Counted from the stretch's first letter, positions 45,601 to 54,327 are shown. The stretch: DNA of 64,000 bases from Myxococcales bacterium (GCA_947473045.1 CANJCO010000011.1:32250-96249); one strand, 5' to 3'. Program-made: numbers and translations. The notes: generated by a model from the letters alone, not told the origin.

Positions 45601-46563
45601 TTTGCCGAGCTGGGCAGCGCCCCCGCGGCCAGCCGGTCGAGCGGCGCCTTTGCGTTCGCGGCGGGAACGCTCGGCGTACAGCTCGCCTACCTCGGCCGGC
45701 GCGACGCTGCGAGGCAGGTCCTGTCGCTGCTCGAACAGATTCCGCCCAGCGCCCGGGAGCCGCTCGTCGAGGCGTGGACCCATCGCGTGCGCGGCTTCGT
45801 GGCGCAGTACGAGGGCGACAGCGCCACCTACCGGCGCGAGAGCGAGCGCGCCGCCGCGGAGTTCGAGCGCGCCGGCGACCTGCGCCAATCGTCGAGCCTG
45901 AGCATCTCGGTGGGATTCGCGCTGTCGACCATGGGTAGATACGTCGAAGCCGAAACGCACCTGCGCTTTGCGGCGCTCGCGGCGAGACGCATGGGTCTGG
46001 CCACGACCTTGACGCTGGCGAAGACCAACCTCGGCGTCGCGCTCGCCCGGCAGGGGAAGCTCGACGCCGCGTTGCGGTACGCCACGGAGGCGGTCGATGA
46101 GAGCGCCGCGCAGGGCGACAAACGCATCGGCGCAGGCGCATGCGCCTACCTCGCGAGCATCTTGATCGATCGCGGCCATTTCGCGGAGGCGTTCGAGGAG
46201 GCGGAGCGATCGTATCACGTCGGCAGCGAGCCCGCGCAGGCCTACGCGCTCGCGCTCATGGCCGACGCGCGGCGGCGGCAAGGCGCGCTGGTCGACGCGC
46301 TCTCGCTCTCGCTGCGTGCCTCGACGCTGCTCGAGCGACTCGGCGTCATCGAGGAGGGCCGCGCGTTCGTGCTGCTCGCGCGCGCCCGCACGCTGATGGA
46401 CGCGGGCGATCCGCAACAGGCCCGGCGGATGATCGGGCTCGCGCACGCCGACGTCGAGGCCCGCGCGCGGCTCTTGCCGGAGGGCGAGCCGCAGCGCGTC
46501 TTCCGCGAGGGAATCGCCGAGCACGCCGCCATCGCGCAGTGCATGCGCGAATGGCCGGCCTGA
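42685..46563 (+). CDS. Very large Ser/Thr kinase / AAA-type ATPase / TPR-like regulator
   Basis: About 1292 residues from the GTG at 42685 (or 1302 from the ATG at 42655). Residues of about 5-275 are a Hanks kinase (GAGSMGVVYQAR, LAVKVL, HRDVKPSNL, LLDFGLAR, MSPEQ). A middle region of about 150 residues (TVLVHGGRVEELSDEVLIATF, GAPMAIAMGWARGA) resembles a degenerate class III cyclase domain, a combination seen in PknK-like proteins (tentative). Next comes an AAA/STAND-type ATPase with Walker A APAGVGKSRV and Walker B LVIVIDDMHWGD, then 500 residues of helical repeats with TPR-like character (ALRYATEAVDESAAQGDK). It follows oleD by 79 bp. It is probably a signalling hub; ligand and targets are unknown. 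Confidence 0.88.
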   Translation: MSEPRILQGRFALGEVAGAGSMGVVYQARDTLTGELLAVKVLRGGGALDARRFAREARTLAELRHPAIVRYVAHGTTEEGEHWLAMEWLEGETLAQRLRRQGLTTAESVLVATEAADAVATLHRRGMLHRDVKPSNLFLVGADLRRVKLLDFGLARYGSHEDEATITGMLVGTPNYMSPEQAQGGRTIDARADVFSLGCVLFKCLTGRAPFKGADATQVLTKLLVDEAPRLRSIVEDAPFALDELLRRVLSRSVDARPGDAGELAYELRQLTLLDADLRAPLAPEGHAAALTGTEQHVFALLASGECSMSREGEPTLVDGNSHDLTTAALLRTTVLVHGGRVEELSDEVLIATFSGRGTASDLAEQAARCGLAVRAVRGGAPMAIAMGWARGADGWTASDVARRAGELIAQGRDSEARPALRIDRMVSHLLDARFNITEADEAYELLGEHEAAMPVRTLLGRPSPCVGRERELSLLLATYDDVASEPCAKVTLITAPAGVGKSRVRHELLQRLRDRSDPPEIWVARGDPMSAGSPFGLLAPAVRKVAGILDGEDPAVSRNKLVARVGRYLAPDQRARVIDFVGELAAVPMPDASNAVLRNARQNPLAMGDQIARAFEDWIEAECSARPLVIVIDDMHWGDRSSARLIEGALRNLEKRALFVLALARPEVGDVLPELFRDRNALTLPLGPIARRAAEALAQQMLGEDADAATIARVVELAGGNVFYLEELIRAVAEGRGEALPDTVVAMVQERAMRLDPDARRVLRAAAVFGQTFWRGGLLALMGGPRASLNFDEVIESLSVAELITERPTSRFPGEREYTFRHALVRDGAYALLTPEDRALGHRLAGVWLEQSGEPGAVVLAEHFERGDERAKAVGYWVQASEQAVEGNDFAGAVLAVRRGIAAGAATIALGKLRLQEARASRWLAEHAATELASLEALSLLPRFADDWFGALGEGAAASCRLGHGDVLDSLFAELGSAPAASRSSGAFAFAAGTLGVQLAYLGRRDAARQVLSLLEQIPPSAREPLVEAWTHRVRGFVAQYEGDSATYRRESERAAAEFERAGDLRQSSSLSISVGFALSTMGRYVEAETHLRFAALAARRMGLATTLTLAKTNLGVALARQGKLDAALRYATEAVDESAAQGDKRIGAGACAYLASILIDRGHFAEAFEEAERSYHVGSEPAQAYALALMADARRRQGALVDALSLSLRASTLLERLGVIEEGRAFVLLARARTLMDAGDPQQARRMIGLAHADVEARARLLPEGEPQRVFREGIAEHAAIAQCMREWPA

Positions 46564-46587
46564 CGGGCACATCGACCCGCTGTTTTT
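46564..46587 (+). terminator. Weak candidate terminator after the large kinase gene
   Basis: CGGG...CCCG followed by CTGTTTTT directly after the stop codon. The stem is only 4 bp. Confidence 0.25.
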
Positions 46588-46644
46588 CATCGACGAGCCA
46601 CCTCGACGCGCCGTGCGCCGCGCTCACAGACGCGCGCTCAAGGA

Positions 46645-47481
46645 CTATTTGCGACGAACGACGCGCTCGTAGATCTCACGTTTGGGGCGTCCGCTCCACG
46701 CGGCGATCAGCTCGGAGATGCGCTTGGGATGGGTGCCGACCGTCAGCTCGTGATCGATTCGCGCGTCGATGCTGGCCTCGTCGACGCGAAGCTCGCGCGA
46801 GGTCGGATCGTGAGGTCCGAGCACCATCGTGATCTCCCCAATCCACTCCCGCTCGAGCGCGGCCAGATCAGCGAGCGATCCGCGAACGAATTCCTCATGC
46901 AGCTTGGTGAGCTCCCGCGCGACGCAGGCAGAGCGCTCGGGTGTAGCGGCGGCGAGCTCCGCGAGGGTGTCGCGCGCGCGATTGGGCGACTCAAACAGCA
47001 CCACGGCATCGGGCTCGGCGCAGAGCCTCGCGATCGCATCGGCGCGCGGCCTGGCGTCGCGGGGCAGAAAGCCGACGAACCGAAAACCGCCGCCGCCGAG
47101 ACCGCTCGCCGCGAGCGCAGCCAGCACGGCGCTCGCTCCCGGGATCGGCACCACGCGCGCGCCCAGCGCGATCGCGGCGCGTACGAGCGACTCACCCGGA
47201 TCGCTGACGACCGGCGTGCCCGCGTCAGTGACGACGGCGACGTCATCGCCCGCTTCGAGGCGCGCAACGAGACGGGCAACGTCACGGTCGGAGGAGTGCG
47301 CGTGCAGCGCGACGACGTCTTTGCCCGTCACGCCAAAGTGCGTGAGCAGCTGACGGGACCTGCGCGTGTCCTCGGCCGCGATCACCGCGCACGCCTTCAG
47401 CGCTTCGACGGCGCGTGGCGAGAGGTCGCCCAGGTTGCCGATCGGCGTGGCCACGACGTAACACGTGCCGGTTTGCGGCAT
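46645..47481 (-). CDS. rsmI: 16S rRNA 2'-O-ribose C1402 methyltransferase
   Basis: The 278-residue protein is a tetrapyrrole-methylase-fold RNA methyltransferase. It begins YVVATPIGNLGDLSPRAVEAL and has AEDTRRSRQLLTHFGV, VTDAGTPVVSDPGESLV and VPIPGASAVLAALAASGL, the SAM-binding and catalytic segments of RsmI. It methylates the ribose of C1402 in the 30S decoding centre. It lies 8 bp downstream of the sigma factor gene, so is probably in its transcript. Confidence 0.94.
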   Translation of the reverse strand: MPQTGTCYVVATPIGNLGDLSPRAVEALKACAVIAAEDTRRSRQLLTHFGVTGKDVVALHAHSSDRDVARLVARLEAGDDVAVVTDAGTPVVSDPGESLVRAAIALGARVVPIPGASAVLAALAASGLGGGGFRFVGFLPRDARPRADAIARLCAEPDAVVLFESPNRARDTLAELAAATPERSACVARELTKLHEEFVRGSLADLAALEREWIGEITMVLGPHDPTSRELRVDEASIDARIDHELTVGTHPKRISELIAAWSGRPKREIYERVVRRK

Positions 47482-47489
47482 CGGGTCGC

Positions 47490-48704
47490 TCAGGAGCTGG
47501 TGAGTTCGGCGGCGTCGCCGAGCTCTTCGCGCAGGTAGTCGCGCAGGCGCCCCGTGATGCGCTGCTCGAGTTGCCGAACGCGCTCACGCGACACGCCGAA
47601 CTGATCGCCAAGCTGCTGGAGCGTCAGCGGATCGTCGGCGACGAGGCGATCGTCGAAGATGGCCAGCTCCTTGTCTTTGCCGATAAGGGTCTTGCGAAAC
47701 TCGGCGAGCTTGTCCTTGAGCAGCGCCTGCAGCTCGCCGTCCGCTGTCAGTGCCTCCGGCCCCTGAGCCGACGTGGCCATCGTGTCGATTTTGGAGATCG
47801 ACCGGCCGTCAGAATCACCCACGGGCGCGTCGAGTGATTTTTCGCTCGCCGCGAGACGAACGTCCATCTCCGCGACGTCCTGCTCGGGCACGTTGAGCTG
47901 CCGCGCGATCTCCGCGTGCGTCGGATCGATGCCGAGCGCCTGCAGCTCCTGCCGCTTCTTGCGCAGATTGAAGAACAATTTGCGCTGCGCCTGGGTCGTC
48001 CCGAGCTTGACGAGCCGCCAGTTGTTCAAAATGAACCGCAAAATATAGGCGCGAATCCACCATGCGGCGTACGACGAGAGCTTCACGCCGCGATACGGAT
48101 CGTAGCGTTTCACGGCCTGCATCAGACCGATGTTGCCCTCTTGCACGAGGTCCATGATGTTGCGATAGGCGCGGCGGTACTCGTAGGCGATCTTCACCAC
48201 GAGCCGCAAATTTGCCGTCACCAGCGCAGCGGCAGCCTGCGGATCACCATTTTCAGCAAGACGGATCGCGAGGCGCTGCGTCTCGTCGGGAGTGAGCAGC
48301 GGGTGGCGTTGCACCTCGCGCAGGTAGGTGGCCATCGCGTCGAAGCGCGTGATGCCGCTCGGCGGCGGCGCGTCGTGAACTTGCGCATCGGCGTCGTCGG
48401 AAGCTTCGCTTTCGCTCCCGTCGCCGCTCACGCCAGGGCCGGGTTCGCCTTCGTCGCTCTCGTCGCCGTGCGAGGCCTCGTCGTCTTCTTCGTCTTCCGC
48501 GTCCTCGTCCGCGTCTTCGTCGCGCTCGGCCGGCTCGACCTCAACGGCGAGCTCGCCGTCTACCGACGCGTCGTCGTGAGCCGGCGCGCCCGAGCGCTTC
48601 GCGCCCTTCTTTGGGGATGGCTTTTTTTCGGTCTTTCTCGGCACGGAGGTCTTTCTTGAAACGGTCGAGGCCGAAAGATTGTCCACTTCGGCGCCTGAGC
48701 GCAA
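47490..48704 (-). CDS. rpoH: RpoH-type (sigma-32) RNA polymerase sigma factor with acidic N-terminal extension
   Basis: Residues of about 120-404 form a sigma-70-family factor: region 1.2 (MATYLREVQRHPLLTPDET), region 2 (RNIMDLVQEGNIGLMQAVKR, KLSSYAAWWIRAYIL), the RpoH-box-like GTTQAQRKLFFNLRKK, and a region-4 helix-turn-helix (TLQQLGDQFGVSRERVRQLE). The first 115 residues are an unusual Lys-rich then Asp/Glu-rich tail not seen in E. coli sigma-32. The start is uncertain: the TTG at 48704, and GTGs at 48686 or 48644, are candidates. It probably directs stress or heat-shock promoters. rsmI follows. Confidence 0.8.
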   Translation of the reverse strand: MRSGAEVDNLSASTVSRKTSVPRKTEKKPSPKKGAKRSGAPAHDDASVDGELAVEVEPAERDEDADEDAEDEEDDEASHGDESDEGEPGPGVSGDGSESEASDDADAQVHDAPPPSGITRFDAMATYLREVQRHPLLTPDETQRLAIRLAENGDPQAAAALVTANLRLVVKIAYEYRRAYRNIMDLVQEGNIGLMQAVKRYDPYRGVKLSSYAAWWIRAYILRFILNNWRLVKLGTTQAQRKLFFNLRKKRQELQALGIDPTHAEIARQLNVPEQDVAEMDVRLAASEKSLDAPVGDSDGRSISKIDTMATSAQGPEALTADGELQALLKDKLAEFRKTLIGKDKELAIFDDRLVADDPLTLQQLGDQFGVSRERVRQLEQRITGRLRDYLREELGDAAELTSS

Positions 48705-48867
48705 TCCTCATCGGTCGCAATTGTTCGAGTAAGCGCAAGATCCATTCCCACCGGTCGCGCCTGTGACCGGCGCGCGCGGAGCCGGCGAGCGTGCGGAGTG
48801 TTGACATCGACCCTCACGGCGACCACAAGGGGGGCCCCCGCCCCGGGACACCAGCGCGTACAAGAGC

Positions 48868-49320
48868 ATGAGCCGCGAGCGACAAGCCCAGAGCAGGAGC
48901 AAGGCTCCGCGAGCATCCTCGAAGGCGCTCAGCCGCAAGGCCTTCGCACAGGACGCACAATACGACCTCGCTGAACCGGAGGCGCAGGCCGCCACTGCGC
49001 CTCCCTCGGGCGATCCTGAGCCCGACCCGCGCGCTGCGCTCGCTTCTCCGCGGGGCGGCCCCCTTCCGCCGATTCGCAGGCGACAGACCCTCGACGATCC
49101 GCGTGCTCCCATCAAAAAAGGCTCCATCGTCCGCGTATTGGGCGGCCCGCTGCGCGGCAAAACCGGCGTCGTCCAGACACTCGACGCGCGCGGAACCGCC
49201 CGGGTGCTCATCGGCCTGATGGCTGCACGCGTGGAATTGACCGAGCTCATCGTCGTCGCCGCCGGTCGCGCGCGCCCCGTGCTGACCTCTTCGCACCGAA
49301 AGCCGCCAGCGCCCGCCTGA
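48868..49320 (+). CDS. KOW-motif protein
   Basis: The 150-residue protein has a basic, low-complexity N-terminal half (SRERQAQSRSKAPRASSKAL), then one KOW module: IKKGSIVRVLGGPLRGKTGVV followed by VLIGLMAARVELTEL. KOW folds bind RNA or ribosomal proteins in NusG and ribosomal protein L24, but this is neither: it lacks the NGN domain and stands alone. The role is unknown. It is divergent from the sigma factor gene and 55 bp upstream of the ABC pair. Confidence 0.72.
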   Translation: MSRERQAQSRSKAPRASSKALSRKAFAQDAQYDLAEPEAQAATAPPSGDPEPDPRAALASPRGGPLPPIRRRQTLDDPRAPIKKGSIVRVLGGPLRGKTGVVQTLDARGTARVLIGLMAARVELTELIVVAAGRARPVLTSSHRKPPAPA

Positions 49321-49375
49321 GCATCGGCAACCGGAGCCTCCGCGCCAACATCTAACTTCGCCCTCATTGCCCGAC

Positions 49376-51175
49376 ATGCCCTTTCCCGATCCGCACACCC
49401 TCCCCTCGACCATGGGCGGGCAGTTTCGCCGCCATTTGCCCGCCTATTTGAAGGGGGCGGTCGTTCTGGGCCTGTTTCAGCTGGCGATGAACCGCATCGA
49501 CTGGCTGTCTAAGACCGCCATCGATCGCCTGTTCGGTGGCCTCGCAGGGGAGGCCTGGCGATCCGCCACCTGGATCCTCGCCCTCGCAGTCACGGCCTTC
49601 GTTGCGCGCGTGGCGAGCCGCTTCTTCATCTTCAACGCCGGGCGCGACGTCGAATACGAAATGCGAGCGCTGCTGCTCGACCGCCTGCACCGGCTGGGTA
49701 CCGCATTTTACAGGCGAATGAGCGCCGGCGAAATCATGAGCCGCGCGACCAACGACCTCGCGCAGGTACGCCTGCTCTACGGCTTCGGCGTGCTCAACGT
49801 GATCAACGTTCTGCTCGCGTTCGCCAGCGCGCTCGAGGTCATGTTGCGCATCTCGCCTACGCTCACGGCTGCGTCGTTCGTCACGGTGCCGGCGCTCACG
49901 CTCATCACGCGCGCGTTTTCGAAGCGCATGTTTTTGCGCACGCGCGAAAATCAGGCAGTGCTCGGCAAGCTCGCGAGCGCGATGCAAAGCAACCTCGCGG
50001 GCGTACGCGTGGTGCGCAGCTTTGCGCTCGAAACGCACGAGCGGCGGCGGTTCGACGGCATCAACCGCGAGTACCTCGAGGCGAGCCTCGCGCTCGCGCG
50101 GCTCCGCGGCTCAATGGTGCCCATGCTCGGCGCCACGAGCGCTGCCGGAGTGCTGATTTTCTTCTGGTACGGGTCAACCCTGCTGCTTCGCGGCCCGCTG
50201 GCAGGCGGCATCTCCAAAGGTGAGTTCTTCGCCTTTCTGAGCGCGCTCGGGCGCATGACGTGGCCGATCATCGCGATGGGCTTCGCGCTTTCGATCGTGC
50301 AGCGCGGCCGGGCGGGCTTCGTTCGCCTGCAAGAAATCTTCGACGCCAAGCCCGAGATCGAGAGCGGAACGCTTCCTGCTCCGGCGGCCCCCAAAGGCTC
50401 GATCGACGTCAGCGGTCTCACGTTCCTGCACGGCGATCGCCCGATTCTCTCCGACGTGAGCTTCTCGCTTCCGGCGGGCGAATCGCTGGCCATCATGGGC
50501 CGCACCGGCTCGGGAAAGAGCACCCTCGCGCTGCTGCTCGCGCGCCTGCTTCCAACGCCCAAAGGCGCCGTGCGCTTCGACGGCGATGACGTCTGCGATC
50601 TGCCGCTGTCCGCGCTGCGCGGCATCGTCGGTTACGCGCAGCAGGATGCCTTCCTCTTCTCTACGACCGTCTCGCGCAACATCGGCTTTTCGCTGAGCGA
50701 TCCCGACGGCGCCGAATCCATGGCCCGCATTCGCGACGCGGCTCGCGAGGCTCAGGTGCTCGAAGAAGCGCTGTCGCTTCCGGAGCAGTTTGACACTGTC
50801 GTGGGCGAGCGCGGCGTGCAGCTTTCGGGCGGTCAGCGTCAGCGCATCGCCCTGGCGCGCGCCCTGGTGTGGGGGCCGAAAATCCTAGTGCTCGACGACC
50901 CGCTCTCCGCGGTCGACGCGCGCACCGAGTCGGCGATTTTAGACGCGATCGAGCGGCAAGCGAAGCTCCGCACCGTCGTGCTCATCACCCACCGCGTCGC
51001 GGCTGCCGCCCGCTGCGGACAGATCCTCGTGCTCGACGCAGGGCGCGTCGCCGAGCGCGGCACCCACGACGAGCTCATCGCCCGCGGAGGAATCTACGCG
51101 TCATTCGCCGACGAGCAGCGCGTTCGCGGCGAGCTCGAATCGCTCGAATCCCCCGACGCCGCAGGAGCCGCATGA
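49376..51175 (+). CDS. ABC exporter half-transporter, degenerate-site subunit
   Basis: At 599 residues this is a six-helix membrane domain fused to an ATPase. The ATPase has Walker A GRTGSGKST, signature LSGGQRQRIALARAL and Walker B LVLDDPLSAVD. The residue after the Walker B aspartate is Asp, not the catalytic Glu, as in the degenerate half of heterodimeric exporters such as BmrC/TM287. Its stop overlaps the start of a second half-transporter with a normal Glu. The ATG at 49376 is used; a TTG at 49367 lies 8 nt after TAACTT and is possible. Substrates in the family include drugs and lipids. Confidence 0.93.
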   Translation: MPFPDPHTLPSTMGGQFRRHLPAYLKGAVVLGLFQLAMNRIDWLSKTAIDRLFGGLAGEAWRSATWILALAVTAFVARVASRFFIFNAGRDVEYEMRALLLDRLHRLGTAFYRRMSAGEIMSRATNDLAQVRLLYGFGVLNVINVLLAFASALEVMLRISPTLTAASFVTVPALTLITRAFSKRMFLRTRENQAVLGKLASAMQSNLAGVRVVRSFALETHERRRFDGINREYLEASLALARLRGSMVPMLGATSAAGVLIFFWYGSTLLLRGPLAGGISKGEFFAFLSALGRMTWPIIAMGFALSIVQRGRAGFVRLQEIFDAKPEIESGTLPAPAAPKGSIDVSGLTFLHGDRPILSDVSFSLPAGESLAIMGRTGSGKSTLALLLARLLPTPKGAVRFDGDDVCDLPLSALRGIVGYAQQDAFLFSTTVSRNIGFSLSDPDGAESMARIRDAAREAQVLEEALSLPEQFDTVVGERGVQLSGGQRQRIALARALVWGPKILVLDDPLSAVDARTESAILDAIERQAKLRTVVLITHRVAAAARCGQILVLDAGRVAERGTHDELIARGGIYASFADEQRVRGELESLESPDAAGAA

Positions 51176-53022
51176 GCGCGCAAGCCAAGCCCAGTCGCGC
51201 CGAAGAGAAGCTGCGCGCATTTCACGAAGAAGACGCCGTCGCCCGGGTCTACGACGCCCGCCTCGCCGCGCGCGTCTGGCCGTTCCTCAAGCCGCACGCC
51301 CGCTTTTTATGGGTGTCGATCGGCCTGATGTTCATCATCGCCGGCACCAACCTCATGCGGCCGCTCGTCATGGGCGATATCGTCCGCCACGCGGGTGACT
51401 CGAACGAGGGCGCGGTGCTGCGCGACGGCTTCAAGCTCACCGCGCTCGTGGTGGTCCTTCAGCTCGTCACCTTCGCGCAAGTGTATTCGATGCAGCTCGC
51501 CGGCGCGCGCGCCATGGCCGATCTGCGCGGTCACATCTTCGACTTTCTGCAGCGCCTGTCGATGCGCTACTTCGACAAAACTCCCGTGGGGAGGCTCGTG
51601 ACGCGGGCCACGAACGACGTCGACGCGCTCGGCGAGGCGTTCGCTTCGGGCGTGCTCAACGCCATCGGCGATTTGCTCTCACTGACCGGCATCGTCGTCG
51701 TGATGCTCGCCCTCGACTGGCGCCTGTCGCTCATCGCGTTCGCCGCGCTGCCGCTCGTGCTCGCGCTCGTGGTTTGGATGCGCTCCCGCTCGCGAACCGC
51801 CAACCGCGACATTCGCACCAAGACCGCTCGCCTCAACGCGTTTCTCAACGAGCAGGTGAGCGGCATCTCGGTGGTTCAGGCCTACGCGCGCGAGGCCTCG
51901 ATGGCCGCGGAGCACGACGCCATCAACCTCGCCTACCGCGACGCCAACAAGCGATCCATCTACTACGAGGCCGTACTCGACGCCGCGATCGAGATGGTCG
52001 CTACCGTCTGCATCGCGAGCGTACTGTTTTATGTCAGCGTGGGACGCATCGGCGACTCCGCGCTCACGTTCGCCGTGGTGGTGACGTTTGCAGGATACAT
52101 CAAACAGTTCTTCGAGCCCGTCAGCATGCTCTCGCAGCGGTTTACGATCTTGCAGGCTGCGCTGACGGGCGCCGAGAGAATCTTCCAGCTGCTCGATGTG
52201 ACCGAGACCGAGAGCGCGACGCTGAGCGCGAGCGCGTGCGCTCCAGACGGTGCGGCCGACGAGGGCATCGCGCTCGACTCCGTGACGTTTTCGTACAAGG
52301 CGGGCTCGCCCGTGCTGCGCGAAGTATCGCTCGCGGCAAAGCGCGGCGAGAAGGTCGCGCTGGTCGGAGCAACGGGCGCCGGAAAATCGACTGTCGCCAG
52401 CCTGCTGTTGCGGCTCTACGAGGTCGACTCGGGGGTCGTACGCGTGCTCGGCAAGGACGTGCGCGGTCAGGATCGTCAGGCGCTCCGCGAGCAGTTTTCA
52501 GTCGTGCCACAAGACGTATTTCTGTTTTCCGGAACGCTGCTGTCGAACGTGTCGATGAGCGATCCCCATCCCAACCGCGACAAGGCGAAGCACGCGTTCG
52601 AAAAGCTCGGCGCCCTGGAGCTGTTCGCCAAGCGCGGCGGCGGCAGCGACGACGCCTGGCTCGACGCAACGGTCGACGAGCGCGGACAGAATTTCAGCGC
52701 CGGAGAGCGTCAGCTCATCGCGTTCGCGCGGGCGGTCTACCGCGACGCGCCGCTGCTGATCCTCGACGAGGCCACCGCGAGCGTCGACTCCGACACTGAA
52801 GCACGCCTTCAGATCGCGCTCGAAGCCGTCATGCAGGGGCGCACCGCGATCGTCATCGCCCATCGACTGTCGACCATCAAGGCCGTCGATCGCATCGTGG
52901 TCTTTCACAAAGGGCGCGTGGTCGAGAACGGCACGAACGAAGAGCTGCTCGCGATGGGCGGAGTGTACGCCAAACTTCACCGGCTTCAGTTCAGCGGCGC
53001 GACGACCGCAGCCGCCGAATAG
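51172..53022 (+). CDS. ABC exporter half-transporter, catalytic subunit
   Basis: The 616-residue partner of the preceding gene starts in an ATGA overlap. It has the fused six-helix and ATPase layout, with Walker A GATGAGKST, Walker B LLILDEATASVDS (catalytic Glu present) and an aberrant signature NFSAGERQ in place of LSGGQ. Because signature and Walker motifs pair across the dimer, the altered signature here and the Asp in the first subunit fall in the same, degenerate, ATP site. This is the expected design of a heterodimer of the LmrCD/TM287-288 type. Confidence 0.94.
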   Translation: MSAQAKPSRAEEKLRAFHEEDAVARVYDARLAARVWPFLKPHARFLWVSIGLMFIIAGTNLMRPLVMGDIVRHAGDSNEGAVLRDGFKLTALVVVLQLVTFAQVYSMQLAGARAMADLRGHIFDFLQRLSMRYFDKTPVGRLVTRATNDVDALGEAFASGVLNAIGDLLSLTGIVVVMLALDWRLSLIAFAALPLVLALVVWMRSRSRTANRDIRTKTARLNAFLNEQVSGISVVQAYAREASMAAEHDAINLAYRDANKRSIYYEAVLDAAIEMVATVCIASVLFYVSVGRIGDSALTFAVVVTFAGYIKQFFEPVSMLSQRFTILQAALTGAERIFQLLDVTETESATLSASACAPDGAADEGIALDSVTFSYKAGSPVLREVSLAAKRGEKVALVGATGAGKSTVASLLLRLYEVDSGVVRVLGKDVRGQDRQALREQFSVVPQDVFLFSGTLLSNVSMSDPHPNRDKAKHAFEKLGALELFAKRGGGSDDAWLDATVDERGQNFSAGERQLIAFARAVYRDAPLLILDEATASVDSDTEARLQIALEAVMQGRTAIVIAHRLSTIKAVDRIVVFHKGRVVENGTNEELLAMGGVYAKLHRLQFSGATTAAAE

Positions 53023-53054
53023 CCTGCGCGCGTCGCCCTGAAGGTTTTCGCCCG

Positions 53055-53078
53055 AGGCCGACGCCGCAGCGCCGGCCT
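53055..53078. terminator. Candidate bidirectional terminator after the ABC genes
   Basis: AGGCCG...CGGCCT with a 12-nt loop lies in the 70-bp gap before the convergent lipoprotein gene. No T-run is present. Confidence 0.3.
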
Positions 53079-53092
53079 GAGCGCCGCTCAGC

Positions 53093-54130
53093 TCACTTGC
53101 AGACGGACTGCCCGAGCACGCACACGCCGCCGCTGCACCTCGCCAGGCTGTCGCACGTCTTGGTTTTGTCGGTGCCGTCGCAGGCCTGACCGTCTGCGAT
53201 AATAGCCGGACAGGTGCCCGCCGCGCCGCCGGCAGAGTTGCACGATCCGACCGCGCACAGCGCGTAGCCCGACGAAGTGAGGCCGCATGGCGCGCCGGGC
53301 TTCGCGAACGCGATCGCGAGGCACTTCTTCGTGCCGGCGTAGTCGCACACTGCGCCCGTCGCGCACGACGGAGAGGTCGCAGAACAGTCGCCGCCGATCG
53401 CGATGGGCGTGCCGCACACGTTCTTGTCGCAGACGAGCCCAGTTTGGCAGCCCGCGCTGGTGCTGCACGCACCGCCCGAGGCGGAGAGCGCCGCGCACTT
53501 CTGCGCCGAGCAGGTGAGGCCCGTTTGGCAGTCGACGGCGGAGTTGCAGGCGCCGCCGACGGCCACAGAGCCAGTCGCGATGCACGTCCCGCCGACGCAC
53601 TCGGCGCCCACGGTGCAAGTGCCGGTCGCGCACGACTGACCTACGGCGACCGAAGGCGCGCACACGCCGCAGCCGGACGGAGCCGCGCCGCCGTCCGCGC
53701 CCGAAGCGGACTGGTTGCAGAATCCGCTCTTGCATTGGGACGCGCTGTTGCACGCCGCGCCATCGGCGAGGCTACCGGTCACGGCGCCGCACGCCGCGCC
53801 GGCGCCGGTGCTTCCGCGACAGCTGGCCGAGCCGTAAACCGACGCGCAGGCGCTGAGCGTCGCCGCCGTGATGCCCTGCCCGGGATAGCCGAGCCCAGCG
53901 ATGCATTCGGTACGAAAGCGGGCTCTTTGCGACGCCGTCACGTCGGCGGGGAAGGTCACGCCGAGGCAGCTGTATTGGCCGCTGACAACCTTGTCGAAGT
54001 ACGCGTCGCAGGCCGCGCCGACGTCGGAGCCCGTCCCGCCGCCGTCGCTGCTCGAACACGCGACAGAGACGAAGATCGCCGAAACTACGCCCGTCGCGAG
54101 CGCGACCCGGCCGAACATGCGCTGAACCAT
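53093..54130 (-). CDS. Cys-rich Dickkopf-like lipoprotein
   Basis: The ATG at 54130 follows a GGGAGG site and begins a lipoprotein signal that ends FVSVAC. The mature protein, of 345 residues in total, has a helical N-terminal domain of about 100 residues (YFDKVVSGQYSCLGV, ARFRTECIAGLGYPGQGI) and then tandem Cys-rich repeats of the type GxxCxxxxxCxxGLxCxxxxC, as in myxobacterial surface proteins with Dickkopf-like modules. Its function is unknown. The upstream in-frame extension to 54295 lacks sense. Confidence 0.8.
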   Translation of the reverse strand: MVQRMFGRVALATGVVSAIFVSVACSSSDGGGTGSDVGAACDAYFDKVVSGQYSCLGVTFPADVTASQRARFRTECIAGLGYPGQGITAATLSACASVYGSASCRGSTGAGAACGAVTGSLADGAACNSASQCKSGFCNQSASGADGGAAPSGCGVCAPSVAVGQSCATGTCTVGAECVGGTCIATGSVAVGGACNSAVDCQTGLTCSAQKCAALSASGGACSTSAGCQTGLVCDKNVCGTPIAIGGDCSATSPSCATGAVCDYAGTKKCLAIAFAKPGAPCGLTSSGYALCAVGSCNSAGGAAGTCPAIIADGQACDGTDKTKTCDSLARCSGGVCVLGQSVCK

Positions 54131-54327
54131 CGAAAACCTCCCAAAGAAAGCCGAAAGCGGCTCGGCGGCTGCATTAGCGCAAAGCGTGCCACGGCCGCAA
54201 ATAGCCAAGATCGCGCCAGTGCGAGCCGGTCCGAGCCCATGTGTGAACCGCAGGGTGGCGCAAAACCGATACGCTTTCGCGGGAAGCGCTCCCAATTTCA
54301 GAGCGTTGGGAGTAGCGAAGGGGCGTC

